Part shown: positions 17,903 through 26,593 of the stretch, in pieces
Layout: every line of letters starts with the position of its first letter
How positions within the stretch are numbered: the stretch's first letter is position 1
NCBI RefSeq assembly: GCF_016863395.1
Contig: NZ_BOOU01000034.1
Coordinates: forward strand, 51,689-115,688
DNA from: Sphaerisporangium rufum
Lineage (GTDB): Bacteria > Actinomycetota > Actinomycetes > Streptosporangiales > Streptosporangiaceae
Direction of reading: 5' to 3'
DNA length: 64,000 nt
Notes under the pieces: model-generated
What the model was told of the DNA's origin: nothing
Database searches by the model: none
What the model saw: only the letters and a program-made list of their open reading frames with translations
Made by a program: the position numbers and the translations under genes

Positions 17903-19519
17903 TTACTTGACCGAGATCGTGTCGAGGTTCGGGCTGTAGGCGTCGATCGCCACTCCGGTGATCTTGTTGGAGTACCCGGCCTGATCCTGCCAGTTCCACA
18001 GCGGGATCATCGGCATCTCGGCGATGGCGAGGTCCTCGGCCTGCTGGTAGAGCGGGATGCTCGCCTCCATGCTCGGCGCGGCGTTGGCCTTGGCGATCAG
18101 GTCGGTGAACTTCTCGTTCTCCCAGCCCATCCGGTTCCCCGCGCCCCACATGCTCTCCAGGTAGTTCTGCGGGCTCGGGTAGTCCATGATCCAGTTGTTG
18201 CGGTACGGGCCGTCCTCCTTCTTGGCCCGCAGCGTGGCCAGGTAGTCGGCCGCCGGGATCTTGCGGAACTTGATGTCGGCGATGCCGAGGTTCTGCTTGA
18301 GCTGGTTGGCCACCGCCGTCATCCACTGCTCGTAGCTCGGGTCGGCGTTGGAGAAGTAGAGGTTCACGGTGCCCGACAGGCCGCCCGCCTTGTCGAACAG
18401 CGCCTTGGCCTTGGCCGGGTCGTAGGAGCACGGCTCGCCGCAGGCGTCCTCGCGGTAGCCGGGCACCAGCGGCGCCACCAGCGAGCGCATCGGCTTGAAG
18501 GTGCCGTCGTACACCGCGTCCACGATCGCCTGCCGGTCGATGGCCATGGAGAACGCCTTGCGCAGGTCGGGGCTGGCGAACCGCTTGTCGAACACCGGGA
18601 ATCCGAGGTAGTCCATGGTGCCGCTGGCGGTGGGCACGAAGCGGTCGCCGAACAGCCGCTTGGCCTCGGCGGCGCTGGCCGGCGGGATGGTCTGCAGCAG
18701 GTCCACCTTGTTCGCGCGCAGGTCGGTGTACGCGGTGTCCCGGCTGGCGTAGATCTTGAACTGCACGCCGGCCGACTTCGCCGGCCGCGGCCCGGCGTAC
18801 CCGTCGAACTTCTTGGTGGTGATGCGCTGGTTGCGCTCCCAGCCCGCCCCGTCCAGCATGAACGGCCCGTTGCCGATCGGCTTGAGGTCGTAGGACTTCA
18901 GGTCGGTGAACGCGGCCTTGGGCATCGGCGCGAACCCGGTGTAGGCGAGCGTGATCGGGAACTGGCTGAACGGCGCGGTGAGGCGCACCTGGAGGGTGGC
19001 GGCGTCCACGACCTTCAGGCCGCTCAGCTTGTCGGCCGACGGCTTGGCGCCCTCCTGTTCGGGGTTGAGCTTGTCGTAACCCTCGATGTTGGCGAAGTAG
19101 TAGTTGTTGGTCCAGGCGTTCGGGCCGTAGGCGGCGGCGTTCCACGCGTCGGCGAAGCTCTCGGCGGTCACCGCCTCGCCGTTGTGGAACTTCTGCCCCT
19201 GCCGGATCTTGATGGTCCAGGTCTGCTGGTCGTCGCTGCTGACGGACTCGGCGGCGCGCATCTGCGTCTTCCCCTGGGCGTCCACCACGACCAGGGTGTC
19301 GAACAGCGCCTGCAGCACGGTGATGGAGTAGCTGCTGGAGGTGTTGCCGGGCGTCAGGTGGTCGGGTTCGTTGAGCGCGACCGAGAAGGCGCCGCCGCCC
19401 GTCCCGCCCGTCCCGCCCCCGGTGCCGCCGGAGGATCCGCCCGACCCGCCGCAGGCGCTGACCGCGAGCGCCGCCGCCAGGAGGACGGCGGCACCTCGCG
19501 CCCTGTTGTGGACCGTCAC
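17903..19519 (-). CDS. ABC transporter substrate-binding lipoprotein, SBP family 5
   Basis: The 538-residue protein begins at GTG 19519, nine bases after an AGAGG ribosome binding site. A lipoprotein signal ends in LAVSAC, with the Cys as lipidation site, followed by a Gly/Ser/Thr-rich tether of about 25 residues. The rest is a family 5 oligopeptide-binding fold, with IKIRQGQKFHNGEAVTAESFADAWN and RKAFSMAIDRQAIVDAV as landmarks. Substrate is likely a short peptide or related small molecule. It is the first gene of the importer operon and is divergent from the LuxR gene. Confidence 0.93.
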   Translation of the reverse strand: MTVHNRARGAAVLLAAALAVSACGGSGGSSGGTGGGTGGTGGGAFSVALNEPDHLTPGNTSSSYSITVLQALFDTLVVVDAQGKTQMRAAESVSSDDQQTWTIKIRQGQKFHNGEAVTAESFADAWNAAAYGPNAWTNNYYFANIEGYDKLNPEQEGAKPSADKLSGLKVVDAATLQVRLTAPFSQFPITLAYTGFAPMPKAAFTDLKSYDLKPIGNGPFMLDGAGWERNQRITTKKFDGYAGPRPAKSAGVQFKIYASRDTAYTDLRANKVDLLQTIPPASAAEAKRLFGDRFVPTASGTMDYLGFPVFDKRFASPDLRKAFSMAIDRQAIVDAVYDGTFKPMRSLVAPLVPGYREDACGEPCSYDPAKAKALFDKAGGLSGTVNLYFSNADPSYEQWMTAVANQLKQNLGIADIKFRKIPAADYLATLRAKKEDGPYRNNWIMDYPSPQNYLESMWGAGNRMGWENEKFTDLIAKANAAPSMEASIPLYQQAEDLAIAEMPMIPLWNWQDQAGYSNKITGVAIDAYSPNLDTISVK

Positions 19520-19540
19520 TGTTCCTCTGCCTCTCCGTCG

Positions 19541-19559
19541 CTCCGGCGTGATGCCGGAG
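19541..19559. promoter_or_regulatory. Short inverted repeat between the importer and luxR-type genes
   Basis: CTCCGGC (19541-19547) and GCCGGAG (19553-19559) form a perfect 7-bp dyad with five bases between, 22 bases before the substrate-binding protein start. It could be a leader hairpin or an operator for the divergently encoded LuxR regulator. Confidence 0.35.
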
Positions 19560-19648
19560 AGGCTAAATAGCCAGGGAGACCGGTGCATCGGAAGGTTTAC
19601 GTATTCCGCTGCGATGATCGTGTCCGGCAGGCTCAGCGGGGAGGACCG

Positions 19649-20623
19649 ATGGATCGCATCACCCTGGACGCGCGGCACCTCCACGCCTTCACCGAGGTGG
19701 GCTTCGAGGTCGCGGGCGGGTCGGGGGCGCACGGCGCCATGACGGCGCTGCGCAAGGTCATCCCGGTGGAGGCCTACGAGTTCGTCGCCTACGACCCGGC
19801 GACCGGCCGGCACCGCAGCCTGGTCTCCTCCGGGTACGCGCGGGTGGACGAGGACGCCGCCGAGGAGTACGCCCGGCTGGACCCCTACCGCCGGGCGATG
19901 GCCGCCCGGGTGCCGCTGGCGATGGGGGCGCCGGGCACCGAGCGCTACTACCGCCGGCACCTGGAGCCGTACGGCTGGCGCGCCGGGCTGACCGCGCCGC
20001 TGTTCGTCGGCGGGGAGCGCTACACCGGGCTGCTGCACGTCAACGCCCGGCGGGCGCTGCCACCGGAGGCGGGCACGGTGCTCGCCGCGGTGGCCGGCAC
20101 CCTGGCGCACGTCACCGACCTGACCCGCTGCGTGATCGACCCGCTGGGGCTGCCGCCCGGCTTCCACGCGCTGGCCTTCGAGCGCGGCGGGCGGCACCGG
20201 CCGGTGGCGGGCTGGCCGGCGTCGGCGGCGATCGCGGCCGAGCCGGCGATGGCCCGGCTGGCCCGGGACTTCCTGGACTCCCGGGAGCTGTCCCGGCGCG
20301 GGCTGTGGCCGGAGGCGGGCGGGCGGTGGCGCGAGGTGCGGGTGCACCGGGCGGGCGTCGGCCCGCACGGGGCCGTCCAGGGCGCGCTGATCGCCGAGCG
20401 GCCGTGCGCGCTGCCCTACGACCTGACCGCCCGGGAGGTCGAGGTGCTCACCCGGGTGGCCGCCGGCGACTCCAACCCGCAGATCGCCGCGGCGCTGGTG
20501 CTCAGCGTGCGCACGGTGACCACGCACCTGGAGCACATCTTCGCCAAGCTGGGCTGCGACAGCCGCACCCGGCTGACCACCAAGGTGCTGGCCGAGGGGC
20601 TCTGCCGGCTGGACCTGCCCTGA
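19649..20623 (+). CDS. LuxR-family transcriptional regulator
   Basis: The 324-residue protein starts at ATG 19649 behind GGGGAGG. The N-terminal ~170 residues look GAF-like (VIPVEAYEFVAYDP, RAGLTAPLFVGGERYTGLLHVNAR), and the C-terminal ~65 residues are a LuxR/GerE helix-turn-helix (LTAREVEVLTRVAAGDSNPQIAAAL then SVRTVTTHLEHIFAKLG). It shares a 129-bp divergent promoter region with the peptide importer and is a natural candidate for its regulator. The signal sensed is unknown. Confidence 0.9.
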   Translation: MDRITLDARHLHAFTEVGFEVAGGSGAHGAMTALRKVIPVEAYEFVAYDPATGRHRSLVSSGYARVDEDAAEEYARLDPYRRAMAARVPLAMGAPGTERYYRRHLEPYGWRAGLTAPLFVGGERYTGLLHVNARRALPPEAGTVLAAVAGTLAHVTDLTRCVIDPLGLPPGFHALAFERGGRHRPVAGWPASAAIAAEPAMARLARDFLDSRELSRRGLWPEAGGRWREVRVHRAGVGPHGAVQGALIAERPCALPYDLTAREVEVLTRVAAGDSNPQIAAALVLSVRTVTTHLEHIFAKLGCDSRTRLTTKVLAEGLCRLDLP

Positions 20624-20632
20624 GCGCCGGGT

Positions 20633-21091
20633 TCAGCGGGCGCCGCGCAGCGTGCCGGCCGGCAGCACCGGTTCGGGATCGAGCAGATCGGCGTGCATCT
20701 CGAACCAGACGTTGTTGGTGCCCGCCTCCCGGATGAAGCCCCAGCGGTGCGCGAGCGCCTCCAGCAGGAGCAGGCCCCGGCCGCCGGTGTCCAGCGGGGA
20801 GGAGGGCCGCCAGCCGAACGGGGGGTGCGCCGAACCGGCGTCCTGCACAGCGATGCGCACCCAGTCGGCGGCGTAGGACACGCTGAGGGTGAACGTGCCG
20901 CCGTCGCCCGAATCGGAGTGCACCACCGCGTTGGTGGCGATCTCGCTGGTCAGCAGCACGCAGTCGTCGTGCAGCGGGTGCCCGGCGCCGAGCGCGGACG
21001 ACACCAGCCGCCGGGCCCGGGCCACCGCGTCCGGATCGCCGGCCAGGTGCAGGACACGATCGCTGCCGGTTCCGTACGTTGATGAAGTCAT
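20633..21091 (-). CDS. RsbW-like ATP-binding protein (HATPase_c anti-sigma factor type)
   Basis: A 152-residue single-domain GHKL ATPase from ATG 21091, which has GGGGG six bases upstream. N box: LLTSEIATNAVVHS; G1 box: RIAVQDAGSAHPPF; G2 box: GGRGLLLLEALAHRWGF. Streptomycetes and relatives carry dozens of such stand-alone RsbW/SpoIIAB relatives that modulate sigma factors or anti-anti-sigma factors. No sigma factor or STAS partner is adjacent, so its target lies elsewhere. Confidence 0.9.
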   Translation of the reverse strand: MTSSTYGTGSDRVLHLAGDPDAVARARRLVSSALGAGHPLHDDCVLLTSEIATNAVVHSDSGDGGTFTLSVSYAADWVRIAVQDAGSAHPPFGWRPSSPLDTGGRGLLLLEALAHRWGFIREAGTNNVWFEMHADLLDPEPVLPAGTLRGAR

Positions 21092-21220
21092 GCGACCCCC
21101 GGAAAGTGAGCCTCTCGTTCCCGCACCCTGATACAAGACGCCGGGGACATCTATGGAGATGTCGCCGAAAGGTAGGAACCTGCTCTCCGGAAGGCGTGCC
21201 GACCTCACCCGGCCGGCCCG

Positions 21221-21284
21221 GCGGCGGTCTGGCGGCGGCCGGGCGGCGGTCTGGCGGCGGCCGGGCGGCGGTCTGGCGGCGGCT
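21221..21284. repeat. Three tandem 22-bp G+C-rich repeats
   Basis: The unit GCGGCGGTCTGGCGGCGGCC plus GG occurs at 21221-21242, 21243-21264 and, missing its last two bases, 21265-21284. It occupies the gap between the RsbW-like gene promoter region and the stop codon of the metallophosphatase, and may act as a variable-number repeat. Confidence 0.8.
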
Positions 21285-22339
21285 CAGTGGCAGCGCGCCG
21301 AGCCGGTGTCCAGGACCGTGCCCTCGGTGGTGGCGAACCCCCAGCTGTAGCCGCCCGGCTTCAGCACCAGCCGGAGCACGCCGTGATGGCCGTCGTCGCG
21401 GAAGGCGCTGCCGCGCACCGGCGGGCCGAAGGCGTAGCGGCTCGCCCCGCCGCCGCCGGCCACGAACGAGCGGATGCCGTCGGCGGCCCGGGTGCCGTCC
21501 GGGCGCAGCGGCGCGAACCGCTCGTAGACGTGGTCGTGCCCGCCGAGCACCACGTCGGCCCCCGCGGCGGCCAGCTCGCGCCAGAACGGGCCGACGTCGG
21601 GGTCGTTGCCGTGCACGCTTCCGGAGGAGAACCGGGGATGGTGCCAGTAGGCCAGGGTGCACGGCCGGGGATTGGCGGCCAGGTCGGCGGTGAGCCACTC
21701 CAGCTGCGGCGACCCCGGCCCGTGCGGGATGCTGGAGTCCAGGGCCACCAGATGCCAGCCGCCGAGGTCGAAGCCGTAGTAGCTGCGGCCCTGCGGGCGG
21801 GCCCGGTCGCCGAAGTAGCGGAAGTATCCGGCGGCGCCGGCGGTGATGTACTCGTGGTTTCCGGGCACCGGGCGGGTGATGTCCTTCAGCCGGCCCCAGG
21901 TCCGGTCGTAGTAGGCCCGGAAGTCGCGCAGCGCCCCGGCGGGGTACTGCAGGTCGCCCAGGGCGAGCACCGCGTCCGGGGCCAGCCGCAGCGCCAGGTC
22001 GGAGGTCGCCCGCGCGGCGCAGCCCGGCCCGGCCGAGCACCGGGGGGAGATGTCGCCGGTGGCCACCACGGTCACCCCCGCGCCGTCGGCGTCGCCGCCG
22101 TCGCCGCCGTCCTCGGCGCGGTTCCCGGCCGGCGCCGGCGAGGTGTCCGCCGGGCCGGGTTCCGGGGTGACCAGGGCGGTCGCCGGCGGCGCCAGGGACG
22201 TGGCGGGCGGCACCGGCCGGCCGGCCGCTTCCGGCGCGGCGCCGCAGCCGGCTGCCAGGACGGTGGCCGTGGCGGCCGCGAGGACGACCGCCGGGGCCGG
22301 GACGGCGGTGCGCGGGCCGCCGTTGGAGCGTTGTCGCAT
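21284..22339 (-). CDS. Secreted calcineurin-like metallophosphatase (lipoprotein, purple acid phosphatase-like)
   Basis: The 351-residue protein starts at ATG 22339; an ATG three codons earlier has no space for a ribosome binding site. A lipobox TVLAAGC follows a hydrophobic stretch, then a ~70-residue Pro/Ala/Asp-rich linker. Metallophosphoesterase motifs follow in order: VVATGDISPR, LALGDLQYP, VPGNHEY, YWHHPRFS and GGHDHVYERF, giving a complete dinuclear metal site. It probably scavenges phosphate from organic esters at the cell surface. It is divergent from the PAP2 gene. Confidence 0.92.
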   Translation of the reverse strand: MRQRSNGGPRTAVPAPAVVLAAATATVLAAGCGAAPEAAGRPVPPATSLAPPATALVTPEPGPADTSPAPAGNRAEDGGDGGDADGAGVTVVATGDISPRCSAGPGCAARATSDLALRLAPDAVLALGDLQYPAGALRDFRAYYDRTWGRLKDITRPVPGNHEYITAGAAGYFRYFGDRARPQGRSYYGFDLGGWHLVALDSSIPHGPGSPQLEWLTADLAANPRPCTLAYWHHPRFSSGSVHGNDPDVGPFWRELAAAGADVVLGGHDHVYERFAPLRPDGTRAADGIRSFVAGGGGASRYAFGPPVRGSAFRDDGHHGVLRLVLKPGGYSWGFATTEGTVLDTGSARCH

Positions 22340-22533
22340 GGGCACCATCCTGTGGCCGGCGGCCGGCGCACGGTCCGATTTCCGGGATTCCGGCGGAACA
22401 TTTACCTTTGCCGGGTTCCCCGGTGGCCGGATGCCGGCCGCCGGGGAGAACTGACCCGGGGTTGGCCCCCGGCTGACCGGCGTGCCCTTACGGTGGCGGT
22501 GAACGGCCTCCTCCCGCCAGGAAGGTGGACGTC

Positions 22534-23490
22534 ATGCACGACACGTCCGGCATGGACGACACGACCGACACGACCGGCACGACCGGCACGGGCGACGCGA
22601 CCGACGAGACCGGCATGACCGGCGTGGCCGGCGTGACCGACGTGACCGACGTGACCGACGTGACCCGCGCCGCTCGCCTGGCCGGGGACCCGGCCCGGCG
22701 GGACCGAACCGCGGCCGCGACGGCGGGTGCCGCACCGCGGGCCGGACAGGGCCGAGCCGGACAGGGCCGAGCCGGACGGGTCGGACGGGCCGCGCCGGTC
22801 AGGCGGGCCGGGCCGGCCGCGATCGCCGCGCTGGTGCCCTTCCCGCCGCTGCTGGCGCTGGCGGTCGCCCTGGGCCTGGCCGCCCGCACGCCGGCCTGGA
22901 CGAGCGCCGAACTGCGCCTGGACGACGCGATGCGGGGCCTGCGAACCGGCCCGCTCACCACGCTGGCGCACGCGCTGGACACCGCGTTCGAGCCGCACGC
23001 GGGCGCGGTGCTCATCGTGGCGGTCAGCGCCGGCCTGCTGCTGGCCCGGCGCCCGCGTACCGCGCTGGTCACCTTCCTGCTGCTGGCCGCCGGGTGGGGC
23101 TCGGCCTCGCTGGTCAAAGCGCTCGTCGCCCGGCCCCGGCCGCCGCTCGCCCACCAGCTCGCCGCCGAGCTGGGCAACGACAGCTTCCCGAGCGGGCACG
23201 TCGCGCTGGCCATGTCGCTGGCCGTCGCCGCGGCCTTCCTGGCCCGCCGGACCGGGCGGCTGGTCCCGGTGGCCGCCGCCGGCGTGGTGCTGGTGGTCCT
23301 GCAGGGGATGTCGCGCCTCTACCTCGGCGTCCACTACCTGTCGGACGTGGCCGGCGCCATCGTGGCGAGCGTCGCGGTCACCGGCCTGGTCCTGCGGCTG
23401 GACGAGCTGGCCGGCCGCCGGTCCGGGCCGGCCCCGGGCGCGGCCGGCCCGCGCGGCCAGGAGTACGCCGGGTCCGCGCGGGGCGGCTGA
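22534..23490 (+). CDS. PAP2-family membrane phosphatase with low-complexity N-terminus
   Basis: A 318-residue protein from ATG 22534 (AGGAAGG upstream; the in-frame GTG at 22525 overlaps that site). The first ~85 residues are a repetitive cytoplasmic tail made of TTDTTGTTGT and TDVTDVTDV repeats, then a basic Gly/Arg stretch. The rest has about six membrane helices with the complete PAP2 signature: KALVARPRPP, FPSGHVALAM and SRLYLGVHYLSDVAGA. Likely dephosphorylates lipid phosphates such as undecaprenyl pyrophosphate or phosphatidate on the outer face of the membrane. The tail is encoded by short DNA repeats and could vary in length. Confidence 0.9.
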   Translation: MHDTSGMDDTTDTTGTTGTGDATDETGMTGVAGVTDVTDVTDVTRAARLAGDPARRDRTAAATAGAAPRAGQGRAGQGRAGRVGRAAPVRRAGPAAIAALVPFPPLLALAVALGLAARTPAWTSAELRLDDAMRGLRTGPLTTLAHALDTAFEPHAGAVLIVAVSAGLLLARRPRTALVTFLLLAAGWGSASLVKALVARPRPPLAHQLAAELGNDSFPSGHVALAMSLAVAAAFLARRTGRLVPVAAAGVVLVVLQGMSRLYLGVHYLSDVAGAIVASVAVTGLVLRLDELAGRRSGPAPGAAGPRGQEYAGSARGG

Positions 23491-23511
23491 CCGGCCCGCC
23501 GGCCGGGGCGG

Positions 23512-24966
23512 TCAGCGGAAGACCCCGGTGTGCCCCAGGGAGTACCGGCCGGGCTGTGGGTAGACGGCCAGCCCGTGCGGGCCGGCGCCGACCGGGATCC
23601 GGCGCACCAGGTGCCCGTCGCGGGTGTCGAAGACGTAGACCTCGCGGTGGTAGCGCCCGGCCAGCCACAACCGGCGGCCGTCGGCCGACACCCCGCCCAT
23701 GTCCGGCGAGCCGCCACCCGGGATCCGCCAGGTGGCGACCGGCCGGCGGGCGGCGAAGGAGATCACCGAGACCGAGCCGGCGCCCCGGTTGGAGACGTAC
23801 AACTTGCGGGAGTCCCGGCTGACGTACAGGCCGTGCGCGCCGGCCCCGGTGCGGACCAGGCCGAGGACGCGGAACGAGGCGGCGTTCACCCGCCACACCC
23901 CGCCGGCGGCCATGTCGGCGACGTAGAACGTCCGCCCGTCCGGGGACAGTTTCACGTCCTGCGGCATGCTGTGGTGCCGGGGCAGCCGCACCACGGCGGT
24001 GACCCGGCGGGCGGCGAGGTCCACCACCACCAGATGGCCGGAGAACTCGCAGCTCGCCAGCATTACCCTGCCGTCGGCGGTGAAGTCGGCGTGGTTGACG
24101 CCCCGGCAGGGCATCGGCAGCGAGCCGCGCGGCGCGAAGGTGCGCGGGTCGCGGAAGTCCAGCCGGTCCAGCCGTTCGGCCATCACCAGCGCCGCCGAGC
24201 CGTCCGGGGTGAAGTAGAGGTTGTAGGGGTCCTCCACTGGGACGGGCCGGCCCGGGCGGCCGGTCGCCGGGTCGATCGGCGTGAGGGTGTTACCCGCGTT
24301 GTTGTTGACCCACAGCGTCTTCAGGTCCCAGGAGGGCACCACGTGCTGGGGCCGGGCGCCCACCCGGAACGTCCTGACGACGCGGTAGGTGCGCGGGTCG
24401 ATGACGCTGACCGTGCCGCTCTCGCTGTTCGGCACGTAGACCAGGGACGGGAAGCCGGCCACGGCCGGGCTGAGCATCCCGGGCCGGTCGAAGGCGTACA
24501 CGTCCGCCACCCCGGCCCGCTGGGCCCCGCCGGCCCGCGGCGGCCCCGGCGGCCCGGCGGGGGTGGCGGCCGGCGCCGGCGCCGTGGCCGGCGTACTCGA
24601 GGGCGCGGCGGCGGGGGTGCGGGCCGGTGCACCGCCGGTGGCGGACCCGCCATCGGCGCACCCGCCGGCCGGCAGCACCGCCAGCAGCGCCAGCCCGGCC
24701 AGCGCCCCGCGCACCGCCGCCCCACGGCGCCCGCCCGGCCCGCGGACCAGCCCCGCCCTCCCCGTCCCGGTGGTCCCTGCCCCGGCCGTCCCGGTGATCG
24801 CCGCCCCGGCGGCCCGGGCGCTCCCGGTGATCCCCGCCGTGGAGGTCCCGGCGGCCTTCGCCGGTCCGGCGGGTCCGGTGTCCCCGGCGGCCGGGGTGGT
24901 CCGGGCGGTCGCGGCCGTCTCACGCCCTCGCCGCCCGGCGCCCGCCGCCGGCCTGGTGCGGCCCAT
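23512..24966 (-). CDS. Surface-associated YVTN/40-residue beta-propeller repeat protein
   Basis: The reading frame is open from 25017; ATG 24966 has AGGGA upstream and is preferred, giving 484 residues. The first ~70 residues are low-complexity Ala/Gly/Thr. A hydrophobic segment ending in LLAVLPAGGC is a lipobox, so the mature protein may be an anchored lipoprotein; a start nearer that segment is possible. From about residue 165 there are six or seven propeller blades with YVTN-type repeats (LVYVPNSESGTVSVIDPRTYRVV, LYVSNRGAGSVSVISFAARRPV). Function unknown; often binding or scaffold proteins. It converges with the PAP2 gene with only 21 bases between. Confidence 0.8.
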   Translation of the reverse strand: MGRTRPAAGAGRRGRETAATARTTPAAGDTGPAGPAKAAGTSTAGITGSARAAGAAITGTAGAGTTGTGRAGLVRGPGGRRGAAVRGALAGLALLAVLPAGGCADGGSATGGAPARTPAAAPSSTPATAPAPAATPAGPPGPPRAGGAQRAGVADVYAFDRPGMLSPAVAGFPSLVYVPNSESGTVSVIDPRTYRVVRTFRVGARPQHVVPSWDLKTLWVNNNAGNTLTPIDPATGRPGRPVPVEDPYNLYFTPDGSAALVMAERLDRLDFRDPRTFAPRGSLPMPCRGVNHADFTADGRVMLASCEFSGHLVVVDLAARRVTAVVRLPRHHSMPQDVKLSPDGRTFYVADMAAGGVWRVNAASFRVLGLVRTGAGAHGLYVSRDSRKLYVSNRGAGSVSVISFAARRPVATWRIPGGGSPDMGGVSADGRRLWLAGRYHREVYVFDTRDGHLVRRIPVGAGPHGLAVYPQPGRYSLGHTGVFR

Positions 24967-25378
24967 CTTCTCGTCCCTGCAGGCCATCGGGCCGGCACGC
25001 TCCCCCCGCGCTCGCATGTCCGGCTCGCCGCCGGCTACCGCAACGCTAGGAGCCGGAAGGTCAGCAGACGATCAACACCGCCCCTCCCCCGTGTCTCGCG
25101 TGGCGCGATGTCCGGTCCGGCGGTGCCACCCTGCCGCTAGAGGTTCCCTGCGGTGCGCCCCGCCGGCCGGCCCGGGGCCCGGCCGCTCGGCGGCCGGTCG
25201 CCGCCGGCGGACCGTCCAGGTCCGGGCCGGCGGGCGGGCCGGGCCGGTGTTCTGCCACGATGACGGCCGGGGCGGGTTGGCGGGCACGGTCCGCGATCCC
25301 CTCCCGCCGGAGGCCGCGCGGCCGCCGGCGTGCCACCCGCGGCGGCGCTGCCGGGCCGCCGGTCCTTGAGGAGTGCCG
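24967..25378. other. Divergent intergenic region, 412 bp
   Basis: It separates the beta-propeller (-) and PfkB kinase (+) genes and must hold both promoters. I see no convincing -35/-10 pair, operator or small gene. Just before the kinase start is GAGGAG, its ribosome binding site. Confidence 0.5.
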
Positions 25379-26332
25379 ATGTCCGCCAGCCCGATCGCCG
25401 TGCTCGGCGAGTGCGTCGCCGACGCGGTCGTCACCTCCGCGACCGACGACCCGCCCGAGCTGGCGCTCCGCGTGCTGCCCGGCGGCGGGCCGGCCAATAC
25501 CGCGACCGCGCTGGCCCGGCTCGGCACCCCGGTCCGCTTCCTCGGCCGGCTGTCCGGCGACCGGTTCGGCGCGCTGGCCCGCACCCGGCTGGCCGCCTCG
25601 GGCGTGGACCTGTCGGCGGCGGTGGCCGCCGCCGAGCCGAGCACGCTCGCGGTCGCCACGCTCGACGCGCGGGGCGGGGCGAGTTACACCTTCCACGCCG
25701 AGGGCACCGCCGACTTCGGCTGGACGCGCGAGGAGCTCGACCCGGCGCGGCTCGGCGGCGCCGTCTGCCTGCACACCGGGTCGCTGGCGCTGGTCCGCGA
25801 GCCGGGCGGACCGCGGATCGAGGACTTCCTGGCGCGGGTGCGCGAACGGGTGACCGTCTGCCTGGATCCCAACGTGCGGCCCTCGCTGGTGGATCCGGCC
25901 CGCTACCGGGAGCGGATCGCCCGGTGGTGCGGGCTGGCCGACATCGTCAAGGTGAGCGAGGAGGATCTGGAGATCCTGGCGCCGGGCCTGCCCGTGGGAC
26001 AGGTCTTCGCGCGCTGGCACGGTTACGGGGCGGCGCTGGTCGTGCTCACCCGGGGCGGGCGGGGGGCCACGGTGTCGCTGCGCGGCCGGCACTTCTCGGT
26101 GCCTGCGCCGCGGGTGGCGGTGGCCGACACGATCGGCGCCGGCGACGCGTTCTCCGCCGGCCTGCTGCACCGCCTCGGGGCGGGTGGCGCGCTGGGCGGC
26201 CGGCTGCCCGCGCTTGAGCCGGGCGTCATCAGCGAGGCGCTGGCCTTCGCGGCGCGGGTCGCCGCCCTCACCTGTGCCGTCCCCGGCGCCGACCCGCCCT
26301 GGGCGGGCGAGCCGCGGCTGGCCGGCGGCTGA
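25379..26332 (+). CDS. PfkB-family carbohydrate kinase
   Basis: The 317-residue protein starts at ATG 25379 behind GAGGAG; the in-frame GTG at 25373 overlaps that site. PfkB signature 1 is GGGPANTATALARLG near residues 37-51; signature 2 is ADTIGAGDAFSAGLL near 242-256 with the catalytic Asp and anion hole. It resembles fructokinase or 2-keto-3-deoxygluconate kinase more than ribokinase, but the sugar cannot be fixed from sequence. No transporter or isomerase is adjacent, so it is probably a stand-alone gene. Confidence 0.92.
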   Translation: MSASPIAVLGECVADAVVTSATDDPPELALRVLPGGGPANTATALARLGTPVRFLGRLSGDRFGALARTRLAASGVDLSAAVAAAEPSTLAVATLDARGGASYTFHAEGTADFGWTREELDPARLGGAVCLHTGSLALVREPGGPRIEDFLARVRERVTVCLDPNVRPSLVDPARYRERIARWCGLADIVKVSEEDLEILAPGLPVGQVFARWHGYGAALVVLTRGGRGATVSLRGRHFSVPAPRVAVADTIGAGDAFSAGLLHRLGAGGALGGRLPALEPGVISEALAFAARVAALTCAVPGADPPWAGEPRLAGG

Positions 26333-26515
26333 CCTGGGCCCGGCGGGCACCGGGCACGCGGATATCCAGGCGGCGGATATCCGGGCAGGCCTCGCCGGTG
26401 CGGGACCGGCGGGCACCCGTGGCCCGGCGGGCGCCCGGGACGCCCTCCGGCGAGCCCGGAACCCGCGGGTCTCCTGGGCGACCTCCCGGTGGCCCGGTGT
26501 CCGCGGGCACCCGCG

Positions 26516-26550
26516 GCCCGGCGGACGTCCGGGGCCCGGCGGACGTCCGG
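26516..26550. repeat. Tandem 18-bp duplication between convergent genes
   Basis: The 17-mer GCCCGGCGGACGTCCGG occurs at 26516-26532 and 26534-26550. Each copy contains the palindrome GGACGTCC and could fold. It lies in the 261-bp gap between the kinase and OYE stops, which also holds two GGATATCC sites near 26361 and 26378. No gene is seen in the gap. Confidence 0.7.
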
Positions 26551-26593
26551 CACGGAACGGGACCTCGCCGCGGCGCCGCGCGGCGGTACGCGC

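Noticed and set aside
21221..21284. CRISPR array
   Set aside because: The 22-bp units are contiguous with no spacers, and no cas genes are present.
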